A stretch of DNA of 44,734 nt from the NCBI GenBank assembly GCA_964569815.1, contig CAZMUN010000005.1, forward strand, positions 1-44,734. The letters are read 5' to 3'. Shown in pieces: positions 23,624 to 31,092 of this stretch. Source of the stretch: CAZMUN01 sp964569815 (GTDB lineage Archaea > Iainarchaeota > Iainarchaeia > Iainarchaeales > GCA-2688035). How positions within the stretch are numbered: position 1 is the first letter of the stretch; each line of letters begins with the position of its first letter. The notes beneath the pieces were generated by a model. It was not told the DNA's origin, searched no databases, and was given only the letters and a program-made list of their open reading frames with translations. The position numbers and the translations under genes are program-made.

Positions 23624-24433
23624 ATGGTCAAGGATATAAAGCAGTTGAGGAAAGCTTTGATAAAGAAGGCAAAAAAGCAGGTTCAGGTAAAGTATTCTGA
23701 AAAAGACGTGCATATTGCGAGGGCTGTTTCGCTTTTGTCCGATTTGGACAATGCCTTCAATTTGCTTGCAGAAAACTGCATTGAATGGTATTCGACCCAT
23801 TTCCCAGAAATGCACTCTTTGGTGAAAGACAACGAAGCCTATCTTGGCATTGTAAAGGAATTTGGTGACAGGAAAAGCATTAAGGCAAAAGGCCTTGAAA
23901 AGGCGTTGGGTGAAAGCGAGAAAGCAAAAAAGCTTGAGGAAAAAGCTGCATCTTCAATGGGCTCCGACATTCCAAAAAGGGCTTTGGAGGAAATTCGGCA
24001 GCTTGCGGCAAACGCTTTAAAGCTAAAAGAGGAAAGAAGAAAGCTTGAAAAATTCGTTGAAAAGGAAATGCAGGGGCATGCAAGAAACTTTTCTGAACTT
24101 GCAGGCCCTATTCTTGGAGCAAGGCTTTTGGCAGCTGCATCAGGCCTAAAACCGCTTGCCTTGATGCCTGCTTCCACGATACAGCTTTTGGGTGCGGAAA
24201 AGGCCTTGTTCAGGCATTTGCGTAACAAGAAAAGCCGAGGGCCAAAGTATGGCTTTATCTACGGGCACCCTCTGGTGAAAAAGGTTCCAGGGAAAAACAG
24301 GGGAAAGATGGCCCGCTCTCTGGCAGGCAAGCTTTCTTTGACTGCAAGGGCTGACTACTTTGGAAACAAAAAAGACATTGCAAAGGAAATGGGTCAAGAA
24401 TTGGAAAAAAGGGCAGAAAAACTGCAGCAGTGA
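23624..24433 (+). CDS. Nop5/Nop56/58-like C/D sRNP core protein, short form
   Basis: Nop5 holds the C/D guide RNA with L7Ae and recruits fibrillarin for ribose 2'-O-methylation. The 269-residue protein has the coiled-coil region (about 10-140, including FNLLAENCIEWYSTHFPEM) and the Nop domain (about 140-255) with LAAASGLKPLALMPASTIQLLGAEKALFRHL and GPKYGFIYGHPLV. The usual N-terminal domain of about 110 residues that binds fibrillarin is missing. The upstream 55 nt lead straight into glyS, so it cannot be a misplaced start. Typical archaeal Nop5 has about 370-420 residues. It is followed at once by the fibrillarin gene. Confidence 0.9.
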   Translation: MVKDIKQLRKALIKKAKKQVQVKYSEKDVHIARAVSLLSDLDNAFNLLAENCIEWYSTHFPEMHSLVKDNEAYLGIVKEFGDRKSIKAKGLEKALGESEKAKKLEEKAASSMGSDIPKRALEEIRQLAANALKLKEERRKLEKFVEKEMQGHARNFSELAGPILGARLLAAASGLKPLALMPASTIQLLGAEKALFRHLRNKKSRGPKYGFIYGHPLVKKVPGKNRGKMARSLAGKLSLTARADYFGNKKDIAKEMGQELEKRAEKLQQ

Positions 24434-24439
24434 TTTTTT

Positions 24440-25102
24440 ATGGAAGAGGTTTTTCCAGGAGTTTTTGAGGAAGGGGGAAAGCTTTTCACAAAAAGCCTTG
24501 TTCTGGGCCAAAAAGTTTACGGGGAAAGGGTTTTGGAAGAGGGCGGTGAAGAGTTCAGGCAATGGGACTTTTTCAGAAGCAAGCTTGCAGCTGCAATAAA
24601 AAACGGTTTGAAAGAGCTGCCAATAAAGCCAGGTTCAAAGGTTTTGTACCTGGGGGCCGCTGAAGGAACAACAGCAAGCCATGTTTCAGACATCGTTGGC
24701 AAAACAGGAATCGTGTTCGGAGTCGATGTAAGCGAACGGGTAATGAGGAAATTCATCTCTGTTTCAGAACAGCGTGAAAACCTTGTCCCCATTCTGGAGG
24801 ATGCAAACAGGCCCTGGAAATATAAAGACTTTTTGTCCGAAAACAAAATTGGCGTGCTTTACCAGGACGTGGCACAGCAAAACCAGGCCAAGATTTTTCT
24901 GAAAAACGCGGAATACTTTTTGGAAAAAGGGAACGCAGGAATGCTTGTTGTTAAAGCGAAAAGCATTTCCCAGAACCCGGACGTGGGAGCGGTTTTTGGA
25001 AAAGAGCTCAGCATCCTTTCAGATTCCTTTAACGTAATGCAGGTTGTCAACTTAAAGCCGTTTGAAAAAGACCATGTTTTGGCACTGTGTGAAAGAATAT
25101 GA
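24440..25102 (+). CDS. flpA: Fibrillarin-like rRNA/tRNA 2'-O-methyltransferase
   Basis: Fibrillarin is the methyltransferase of archaeal C/D box sRNPs. The 220-residue protein shows the family's GQKVYGERV and RQWDFFRSKLAAAI blocks (about 23-52), the S-adenosylmethionine loop VLYLGAAEGTTASHVSDIVG (about 67-86), VDVSERV, and a catalytic-type aspartate in YQDVAQQNQ (about 135). Length is close to the usual 225. It begins 6 nt after nop5 and its stop overlaps the next gene by 4 nt. The partner's missing N-terminal domain raises the question of how the two proteins dock. Confidence 0.94.
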   Translation: MEEVFPGVFEEGGKLFTKSLVLGQKVYGERVLEEGGEEFRQWDFFRSKLAAAIKNGLKELPIKPGSKVLYLGAAEGTTASHVSDIVGKTGIVFGVDVSERVMRKFISVSEQRENLVPILEDANRPWKYKDFLSENKIGVLYQDVAQQNQAKIFLKNAEYFLEKGNAGMLVVKAKSISQNPDVGAVFGKELSILSDSFNVMQVVNLKPFEKDHVLALCERI

Positions 25103-25656
25103 AGGCCGAAATAAGAAGGCAGTTCATCCACTTCCTTTTTGGAAGCTTTTTCATTGCACATGCCGCTTTTTACGGCGTGCAGCAAACCTTAATAGTTCTT
25201 TCAGCGGTTTTTTTGGTCGGTTTCTTTGTTTCGCTTCTTTTAAAGAAAGGGGCCAAGATTCCGCTGATAAGCCAGGTTACTGAAAAGGTTGAAAGAGACT
25301 ATGAAAGGCATTTGCCTGGCAAGGGAGCGCTTCTCTTCTTTTTGGGCGCAATGCTTACAATGGCCCTCTTTTGGGAAACACGCGTGGTCATAGGGGCCTT
25401 GTGTGTCGCGGTTTACGGGGACGCTGCGTCAACCGTTTTTGGAATAAGGCTAGGCAAGCACAAGCTTTGTGGAAAAAAAACCCTGGAGGGAACACTTGGC
25501 GGGATTCTGGCTTCAGTGGTGTTTTTGGCCTTTGTTTTTGAATGGTGGGCCGCATTGTCAGCAGCAGTTGTAGGAATGCTTGCAGAACTGCTTCCAGGGG
25601 ACGACAATTTCACCATTCCCATAGCAACGGCCCTGACGCTAACCATTTTAATTTAA
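25099..25656 (+). CDS. COG0170-type membrane lipid kinase or cytidylyltransferase
   Basis: The 185-residue protein has about five to six membrane helices. The signature of the dolichol kinase/phosphatidate cytidylyltransferase family is present: GDAASTVFGIRLGKHKL then KKTLEGTLGG (about 111-138), with a late ELLPGDDNFTIP. Archaeal members can be polyprenol or CTP-dependent lipid enzymes; the exact substrate is not fixed by sequence. It overlaps the fibrillarin stop by 4 nt, so the fibrillarin transcript probably continues through it. A TATA-like TTTTAATTTAAC in its last bases seems to serve the tRNA-Arg gene that follows. Confidence 0.8.
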   Translation: MKAEIRRQFIHFLFGSFFIAHAAFYGVQQTLIVLSAVFLVGFFVSLLLKKGAKIPLISQVTEKVERDYERHLPGKGALLFFLGAMLTMALFWETRVVIGALCVAVYGDAASTVFGIRLGKHKLCGKKTLEGTLGGILASVVFLAFVFEWWAALSAAVVGMLAELLPGDDNFTIPIATALTLTILI

Positions 25657-25677
25657 CCCTTGGCTTAATTCTATTAA

Positions 25678-25818
25678 GGGTCCGTAGCCTAGTGGATAGG
25701 GCAACTGCCTCCTAAGGCCGAGCGGCCAGGCCGGCACAGGCGCTAACGTGCTTGAGCAAGCTCGCTGCAGCTCGCCAAAGTTAGCAGTAGGTCGAGGGTT
25801 CGATTCCCTCCGGGCCCG
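25678..25818 (+). tRNA. tRNA-Arg(CCU) with an intron
   Basis: The two exons join into a good tRNA: acceptor GGGTCCG/CGGGCCC (one G-U pair), D arm GCCT...GGGC, anticodon stem ACTGC/GCAGT with loop CTCCTAA (anticodon CCT, U33 present), T stem GAGGG/CCCTC with TTCGATT, and discriminator G at 25818. Exons are 25678-25714 and 25783-25818 if the cut is at the usual 37/38 site. No CCA is encoded. A TATA-like box about 26 nt upstream lies inside the end of the previous gene. The next protein gene starts at 25821. Confidence 0.93.
25715..25782 (+). other. tRNA-Arg intron (68 nt), GC-rich and highly structured
   Basis: The boundaries are inferred from the mature tRNA fold. The intron contains GGCC-GAGC-GGCC (25716-25727) and GCTT-GAGC-AAGC (25750-25761), two stems with the same GAGC loop, and two AGCTCGC copies (25759-25765, 25769-25775) whose GCTC is complementary to those loops. 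I could not draw a strict bulge-helix-bulge motif with confidence. Confidence 0.75.
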
Positions 25819-25820
25819 CT

Positions 25821-26312
25821 ATGCCCTCCAAAAAACGCAGGCCTGAAACCAGCCTAAAAAAGCCAATTCTAACCAAAAAAGATGCAAGGGAACATGCAAG
25901 GCAGCTTGCAATAAACGTTGAAAAAAAGCAGAAAAGGGTGGAAATTCTGCAAAGCTGGCTGCGAATTGGAGGCAACAAGATTTCGCCAGAAGCGAGAAGA
26001 ATCCTTGCAAAGGCCGCCTACGCCTTTGGGATAAGGCCAAAGGACCGATTCAGGGGCCTGAACCTGCGTGGAAAAAAATTCGCCGACAGCGCTTCAAGCC
26101 TTTCGCAGGCAGCAGAGCCAAACTGGCAGCATGTTCTCAGGGAATGCAGGAAAGCAGAAACCTGCTTTTTAGGTTGCGAAAAAGCCTTTTACAGGATACC
26201 AGAAGAGCAAAGATTGGACGTATTGGTTGACATGGACAGCATGATGCAAAAGGACCGAAAGGCAAACCAGGCCCTTATGCAAAGGGCTTTGCAGGAACTT
26301 GGCAAGGAATAA
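25821..26312 (+). CDS. Basic helical protein, unknown, abutting tRNA-Arg
   Basis: The 163-residue protein is not recognised. It has a very basic N-terminus (about 1-40), a helical middle with SWLRIGGNKISPEARRILAKAAYAFGI (45-71), and three cysteines in CRKAETCFLGC (about 108-118). No signal peptide or membrane span is seen. The ATG lies two bases after the tRNA discriminator, with no room for a Shine-Dalgarno site outside the tRNA. If tRNase Z trims the tRNA, the mRNA would have a 2-nt leader. Two more small unknown genes follow. A nucleic-acid-binding role is only a guess from charge. Confidence 0.7.
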   Translation: MPSKKRRPETSLKKPILTKKDAREHARQLAINVEKKQKRVEILQSWLRIGGNKISPEARRILAKAAYAFGIRPKDRFRGLNLRGKKFADSASSLSQAAEPNWQHVLRECRKAETCFLGCEKAFYRIPEEQRLDVLVDMDSMMQKDRKANQALMQRALQELGKE

Positions 26313-26338
26313 ATACCGGTTTGAACTAGATTAAGGCA

Positions 26339-26833
26339 ATGGCAAAAGAAACCAGCTTTGTTGAAATCGTTCGGAACATGGTGGACAAAGGCCACGACCT
26401 GCCAACCATTGTAGACACGTTGGTTACGCTTGGCTTAAGCAAGGCAGACGCGGAAAAGCTTGTGGACATAATGGTGAAAAAGTCTGTGCCCCGCGCCCAG
26501 CAGTTCATAGACCTGCTTGTAAATAAAAAGGTTTTAAGTGAAGAAGCAGCCAAGCAAATAAAGCTTGAACGCAGGGCCATAAGCAGCAAAAGGCAAAAAA
26601 CAAGAAAATGGAACAAGATGTTTTCTTTGAGCGACTCACTTATAAGAGAATTTGCTCCAGGAAAGCACCTTGCATTCAAGCAGCGCTGGCGAAAGCTTGC
26701 TGCAGCCCGCGAAACCGAATACAATGCAAGAAAACAGATGCAGGCGGTGTTGCTGGAACTGGAAAGCAGAAAGCTTCCATACCGCGCCAAAGCAAAGCTG
26801 AAGAAAGCCATTGAAATGCTGGAGGTGGAATAA
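26339..26833 (+). CDS. Small helical protein, unknown
   Basis: The 164-residue protein is not recognised. The first 75 residues look like two short helical bundles (FVEIVRNMVDKGHDLPTIVDTLVTLGL; SVPRAQQFIDLLVNKKVLSEEAAKQI), then a basic helical C-terminal half (80-160). It has no cysteine and no membrane segment. It follows the previous small gene by 26 nt and shares one base with the next start (TAATG), so it seems to be part of a three-gene set. Confidence 0.68.
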   Translation: MAKETSFVEIVRNMVDKGHDLPTIVDTLVTLGLSKADAEKLVDIMVKKSVPRAQQFIDLLVNKKVLSEEAAKQIKLERRAISSKRQKTRKWNKMFSLSDSLIREFAPGKHLAFKQRWRKLAAARETEYNARKQMQAVLLELESRKLPYRAKAKLKKAIEMLEVE

Positions 26834-27006
26834 TGACAAAAAGAAGGGTAAAAAAGATGATGCCTGAATTCAACAAGCCTGCTTTTAGGCAGGTTCCGCC
26901 AGGGCCAAAAAATGCCCGAAAGAGAAGTTTTTTTGGAAAAACAGGTGAAGAGATTCCTGTAAGAAAAAAGCAGCGCTCGAAAAGGAAAAGGAAGAAAAGA
27001 AAGTGA
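26833..27006 (+). CDS. 57-residue highly basic protein
   Basis: This short gene starts at the ATG of a TAATG junction and is preceded by GGAGGTGGA, a strong Shine-Dalgarno site within the previous gene. The product begins MTKRRVKKMMPEF, has a central proline-rich VPPGPKNARKRSFFGKTGEE, and ends in a run of Arg and Lys (RSKRKRKKRK). About 40% of the residues are basic, which suggests RNA or DNA binding, like small ribosomal or nucleoid proteins, but no family is recognised. Confidence 0.6.
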   Translation: MTKRRVKKMMPEFNKPAFRQVPPGPKNARKRSFFGKTGEEIPVRKKQRSKRKRKKRK

Positions 27007-27098
27007 ATTCGACAAAAACCTTAAAAATCGAAAAAACCCAAAGACGATTGACGAAAGCCTTTTAAAACGGTTTTGCCTAATTTTTGTGGGATTTTTTA

Positions 27099-27809
27099 AT
27101 GAAACAACTAGCCACAACCATAGCAGGGGAAATCTGCATGAGCAAGGACCCCGGCGGAAGCATGAAAAAATGGCGCGAAATATTTGGGGTATCGCAAACA
27201 GAGCTAGCAGACTGCCTCAAAATAACAAGCAGCACTATCTCGGATTACGAGGGCGGAAGAAGAAAAAGCCCTGGCATAGGCGTAATAGCAAGATTTGTTG
27301 AAACACTGATAGGAATAGACAACGCCAGGGGAGGCAAGGTAGTAAAACAGCTTGAAAAAGACTTTGAGCCAAAATCCGAAGTGTTTGACTCCCATGAGTT
27401 CTATGCAGCCGTAAAAGGGCTCGAATTCATGAAAAAGATTACAGGAACCTGTGTGGCAAACCCGTCGCGTTTGAAAGAAACCCAGATATACGGCTATACC
27501 CTTATAGACAGCATGAAAGTCATTCTGGACGTGCCAGTGCACGAGTACATGAAAATCTACGGCAACACGCCTGAGCGCGCGCTGATATTCAGGTTTGTTG
27601 AAAATGGAAGGAGCCCAATGATTGCAGTTAAGATTGGCAGGTTTTCCACGGACATGAAGCCTGCAATGGTCGTGCTTCATGGAAAAGTAAATGAAAAAAA
27701 CGTGGACCCTGTTGCAATCAAAATAGCCGAATCGGAAAAAATTCCCCTCATTGTCACCCAGAAAAGCGTTGAAGAAATCAGGGCCGAATTGAAAAAGTTT
27801 GAAAGCTAG
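27099..27809 (+). CDS. XRE-type HTH transcription regulator (COG1709-like)
   Basis: The 236-residue protein has a Cro/CI-type HTH (about 21-60: MKKWREIFGVSQTELADCLKITSSTISDYEGGRRKSPG), then a linker and an alpha/beta C-terminal domain (about 115-225) with LIDSMKVILDVPV and VHEYMKIYGNTPERALIF. The layout matches a widespread archaeal regulator group whose ligand is unknown. I use the ATG at 27099; a TTG at 27084 is the alternative. A TATA-like TTTTAAAA lies about 36 nt upstream. It converges with nmd3, overlapping by 4 nt. Confidence 0.8.
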   Translation: MKQLATTIAGEICMSKDPGGSMKKWREIFGVSQTELADCLKITSSTISDYEGGRRKSPGIGVIARFVETLIGIDNARGGKVVKQLEKDFEPKSEVFDSHEFYAAVKGLEFMKKITGTCVANPSRLKETQIYGYTLIDSMKVILDVPVHEYMKIYGNTPERALIFRFVENGRSPMIAVKIGRFSTDMKPAMVVLHGKVNEKNVDPVAIKIAESEKIPLIVTQKSVEEIRAELKKFES

Positions 27810-28486
27810 ACCCTTACAGAAAAAGTGTACCTTACCCTGTTTCTCTTCAAAGACTTTTTGGAAACCTTTGTTTCGGCACCAAACTTTTTTCCAAGAAATT
27901 TGACACCGTTCTTTGCAGACTTCCTGCTTCCAACCTTTAAGTCAAAGCCGTTCTTCTCTTCGGAAACCAGGGTTACGGCTGCAAGCCCGTCTTTTTTTGC
28001 TTGGGCGTTAACAGAATCCATAAATGCTTCAGCAGCCCTTTCAGCAAGCTTAGGGTTTTCACTCCTTATTTGGACAATGGCTTCATGGTATTGGCTTGAA
28101 AGGCGCATGCATGCATCGCACTGCACAAAAACAGGCTCCAATGGAACGGTTTTTTCCAAGGCAATCGGAACATTTTCCACAAAGCCTTTTACAAAAAAGT
28201 TGGCAGAAAAGCCTTCCCTGCCTTCCAAAACCTCTGCTTGAACAACGGCCTTTTCAAGCTCTTTCACTTTAACGGATTTTTCGGCAACAGAGGCAAGAGC
28301 CTCTTTTTGAAGCGGCACAAACTTTCCCCGAAACCTTATTTTTTCACAGCCGGTGCACTGCTCGAAGGAAATCTTTTCAGGAAACTCAACCAGAGAATGC
28401 TTTTTTTGAAAGCATTCAAGGCAAAGCCCTTTCACGAAACGCGCGTCGGTTTTCCCGCACAAAGGGCAAAAGTTTTCATCCTTCAT
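27806..28486 (-). CDS. NMD3-family protein, short archaeal form
   Basis: In eukaryotes NMD3 is the 60S export adaptor; the archaeal homologue probably acts in large-subunit maturation. The 226-residue protein carries four CxxC pairs: CPLC (about 7-10), CLEC (22-25), CTGC (44-47) and CDAC (123-126), the zinc-binding layout of the family. The CDACMRLSSQYHEAIVQIR stretch is a strong match. It is shorter than many archaeal homologues, so the C-terminal OB-like part may be reduced. The gene is transcribed alone, 35 nt from the next start. Confidence 0.85.
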   Translation of the reverse strand: MKDENFCPLCGKTDARFVKGLCLECFQKKHSLVEFPEKISFEQCTGCEKIRFRGKFVPLQKEALASVAEKSVKVKELEKAVVQAEVLEGREGFSANFFVKGFVENVPIALEKTVPLEPVFVQCDACMRLSSQYHEAIVQIRSENPKLAERAAEAFMDSVNAQAKKDGLAAVTLVSEEKNGFDLKVGSRKSAKNGVKFLGKKFGAETKVSKKSLKRNRVRYTFSVRV

Positions 28487-28521
28487 AGAACAAGTTAAGG
28501 GTAAAAAGGAATTTAAAAGCC

Positions 28522-29352
28522 CTATTTCCCCAGGAAGACGCCTTTTTCAAAACCAAAGTAAAACACTGCATTTAGAACGTACTGGTAGGTGGCAAGCACT
28601 GCAACCAAAAGCCTTGCTGCAATAACAAGCACGAAGAACAAAAGGGTTAAGTGAAGCTGGTCAGAGGGGTTTGTTAACACCATTTGCCCTGAAAAAAGGT
28701 AGCTCAAAGCGCTTGCGAGAAACGAAACAATGAGGGCTTTTAGGACTTCTTTTTTGTGCTTGAAAGAAAGGATGACTGTTTTTTTAAGGGTCTTTGAAAA
28801 GTTCAGCTGCTCGGTGCTGCTTACAGGGTAAATCAGGTAAAAGAATAAAAGCAGGGCAAACAGGGCAAGGCCTGCTAGGGCAATTGAAACATAGAACAGG
28901 AAATCGCTTTCAAGAAGCAGGGCCGAAGCCATGAGGAAAAGGAATGGAAGCATTACCGCAAACAAGAGGATTGAAAAAATCAAGAGCGAAGTGAAGATGG
29001 TTCCAAATTTTTTGATAACGGTGACAAAGGCTTTTCTGAAATCTATTTTTTTTTCCTTGTAGTACTGTTTTACCATAACAGGGTACATTGGGTTAACCAA
29101 AAAAGAGTCCACGAAGTAAACAATAAACGTGTATATCAGGAGAAAGGCAAGCTGCAAAACCATGCCCATCAGCTCGGCCGAAGTGCGCTCTGCCACAAGG
29201 GCTGGCGAAAAAACGTTGTAGCTGATTATGTAAATCGTGCTGAGGATTATTATAGGCATGAACAGGAACGCGACCAGTATTTTTGGAATAAAAAAGCGGG
29301 GGCATCTTTTAAGCAGAACGAAGCTGTCTACAACTACTCGCACAAAGCCCAT
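28522..29352 (-). CDS. Multi-pass membrane protein, unknown
   Basis: The 276-residue protein has six to seven hydrophobic segments (about 22-45, 62-85, 113-147 as a long or double span, 151-172, 203-222, 232-255). Loops are basic, and no enzymatic motif is visible. It resembles the general type of archaeal DUF4013/DUF7847 membrane proteins, but I cannot claim membership. It starts 4 nt after the aCPSF2-like gene and is the last gene of the minus-strand run that begins with the thioredoxin genes. Confidence 0.65.
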   Translation of the reverse strand: MGFVRVVVDSFVLLKRCPRFFIPKILVAFLFMPIIILSTIYIISYNVFSPALVAERTSAELMGMVLQLAFLLIYTFIVYFVDSFLVNPMYPVMVKQYYKEKKIDFRKAFVTVIKKFGTIFTSLLIFSILLFAVMLPFLFLMASALLLESDFLFYVSIALAGLALFALLLFFYLIYPVSSTEQLNFSKTLKKTVILSFKHKKEVLKALIVSFLASALSYLFSGQMVLTNPSDQLHLTLLFFVLVIAARLLVAVLATYQYVLNAVFYFGFEKGVFLGK

Positions 29353-29356
29353 TTTT

Positions 29357-30631
29357 TCAACTCAGGGAAATTTTTTTTCCTGCTTCAGGAACCAGGGTTT
29401 CGATTCCGGTGTCCTGGTAAATCTTTTGCTTGAACAACCCTATCACCTCTTTGTCGCCGTGCACCAGCAAAACCTTTTCCGGCTGCCAGTGCGAAATGGC
29501 TTTCATCATTTCCTGTTGGGAGGCATGTGCTGAAAAGTCAAACTTTTCAACCTTGCCCTTTACTTCATATAACTTGCCGTCAATGTTTATTTTATTGGTT
29601 TCCATTAGGGTTCTTCCAGGCGTTCCCTCAACCTGAAACCCTGTTAGGAAAACGTTGTTTCTTTCGTCCTTGTAAAGCTTTTTCAAATAGTTTAATGCCG
29701 GGCCGCCTTGAAGCATTCCTGCCGTAGTAACTATGACGCCTGGCTTGGCCATGGCTTTTTTCCTGTCAGCGTTGTTCCTAATCCAAACGGTTTTTTCAAG
29801 CGCTTTTTTCAAAGAACGGGGGTTTTTCAGAAACTGCGGAAACTTTAGGGTAGTGCGTGCAGCCTTTTGCCCCATTCCATCAAGGTATACTGGCACATTT
29901 ATTTTGTGCTCGTGCAGCACGTCAACTATTTCCTGGCTTCGGCCTACGGCAAAAGACGGAACCAAGGCTGTGCCGCCACGGTCAACGGTTTCCCGAACTT
30001 CCTCTATGAAAAGGTCCTCGCATTCCTTTCTTTCAGGGTGGTTTCTGTCACCATACGTGGACTCGATAACCAAATAGTCCACGTTCCCTGTTTTCAGGTC
30101 GGCGCCCTTGAAAAGCCTTGTTTCATCTACCTTGAAGTCTCCAGTGTAAAGCAGTGTTTTGTCTTGAATGTTAAGCTTGGGCATGGCGCTTCCCAAAATA
30201 TGGCCTGCGTCAAAAAACTTCATGGAACAGTTTGGTGAAATCTGCAAAAGGCGCTTGTAGTCAACTGGAAAAGTGTACTTTGCAGCGTCTTCAACCTCGC
30301 CTTTGGAAAAAGAAATGTTTTCCCCTTCAAGGCCGGCAATCTTCAAGGTGTCAAACCACAGGATTTTGCTTATGTCAAGGGTTGGAGCAGTCATATAGCT
30401 AAGAATGTTTGATTTCACAAAAAGGTCTGGTAAAGCGCCAGAATGGTCCAGGTGGGCATGGCTTATCACCACTGCGTCAAGGTTTGTTTCAATCGGCAGC
30501 GGGTACTCTGAACCGTCGGGCGTAAGTTTTACGCCACGGTCAAGGACAACTTTTTCGCCAAAATCCAGCAGAAAACTGCTTCTTCCGACTTCGTTGCAGC
30601 CTCCAAGGGCTGTAAAGGAAATTCCACTCAT
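29357..30631 (-). CDS. aCPSF2-like MBL/beta-CASP ribonuclease
   Basis: The 424-residue nuclease is of the archaeal CPSF2/RNase J-like class. The zinc motifs are SHAHLDHSGALP (about 57-68), DAGHILGSAMP (about 141-151), YTGDFK (about 163), with beta-CASP motifs SFAVGRSQEIVDVL (about 225), TTAGMLQGGPALNYL (about 303) and DFSAHASQQEMM (about 361), and a final HGDKEVI. No KH domains precede it, so it is aCPSF2 rather than aCPSF1. It probably processes or degrades RNA from its ends. It begins 19 nt after the ferredoxin gene. Confidence 0.88.
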   Translation of the reverse strand: MSGISFTALGGCNEVGRSSFLLDFGEKVVLDRGVKLTPDGSEYPLPIETNLDAVVISHAHLDHSGALPDLFVKSNILSYMTAPTLDISKILWFDTLKIAGLEGENISFSKGEVEDAAKYTFPVDYKRLLQISPNCSMKFFDAGHILGSAMPKLNIQDKTLLYTGDFKVDETRLFKGADLKTGNVDYLVIESTYGDRNHPERKECEDLFIEEVRETVDRGGTALVPSFAVGRSQEIVDVLHEHKINVPVYLDGMGQKAARTTLKFPQFLKNPRSLKKALEKTVWIRNNADRKKAMAKPGVIVTTAGMLQGGPALNYLKKLYKDERNNVFLTGFQVEGTPGRTLMETNKINIDGKLYEVKGKVEKFDFSAHASQQEMMKAISHWQPEKVLLVHGDKEVIGLFKQKIYQDTGIETLVPEAGKKISLS

Positions 30632-30650
30632 TTCAAATCAGCTTAACTTG

Positions 30651-30836
30651 CTATTCCTTTACCACAATAGCTTTTACCGGGCAGCTTGCTTCACAGGCCC
30701 TGCATTGAATGCAGTCTTCAGGCCTTTTTACAACGCTTTTTCCGTTTTCTATTTCAAACACGTTCACAGGGCACACTTCCTTGCAGGTGCCGCATCCTGT
30801 GCATTTTTCTTTGTCAACATAGGGTCTTTCAGCCAA
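30651..30836 (-). CDS. Small 2[4Fe-4S] ferredoxin
   Basis: The 61-residue ferredoxin has two full cluster motifs, CTGCGTCKEVCP (about 12-23) and CIQCRACEASCP (about 42-53). The start is a TTG at 30836, supported by GAGGTGA 8-9 nt upstream; this site overlaps the stop of the DUF1858 gene, so the genes are coupled. It is a likely electron donor for the ferredoxin-dependent disulfide reductase and for NrdG activation encoded in the same run (inference from context). Confidence 0.9.
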   Translation of the reverse strand: MAERPYVDKEKCTGCGTCKEVCPVNVFEIENGKSVVKRPEDCIQCRACEASCPVKAIVVKE

Positions 30837-30842
30837 AGTGGG

Positions 30843-31064
30843 TCACCTCTTTTTGTTTTCAGCTGCTTTGTTCATTTCGGCAAGCATTTTTTCCAATTCT
30901 TCTTCTTTCATGCCATGGGTTTTGGCACCCTGCTCAATTGTCTCAAAGGCCGCAACATGGCAGCCAACGCAGTGAAGCCCGTAGTTTAGCATTATCTCCA
31001 CTGTTTCAGGGAACTTTGAGACAACCTCGCCAAGCGCCATGTCTTTTGAAATCTTTTCAGGCAT
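30843..31064 (-). CDS. DUF1858 / hybrid-cluster-associated redox disulfide protein
   Basis: The 73-residue protein has the family core GLHCVGCHVAAFETIEQGA (about 29-47), with two cysteines in CVGC that can form a redox disulfide. Proteins of this group accompany hybrid-cluster proteins and anaerobic redox enzymes; their partners are poorly known. It lies between nrdG and the ferredoxin gene, with 28 nt to nrdG and coupled to ferredoxin by an overlapping ribosome site. This suggests a role in thiol electron flow for the anaerobic reductase (inference). Confidence 0.85.
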   Translation of the reverse strand: MPEKISKDMALGEVVSKFPETVEIMLNYGLHCVGCHVAAFETIEQGAKTHGMKEEELEKMLAEMNKAAENKKR

Positions 31065-31092
31065 AATTATGAAAACAATGATAAAAGGCTTT

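Noticed and set aside
26326..27117. Long minus-strand open frame opposite the small unknown genes
   Set aside because: The plus-strand genes have linked starts, a strong ribosome site and plausible products; the antisense product is Phe/Ser-rich shadow sequence.
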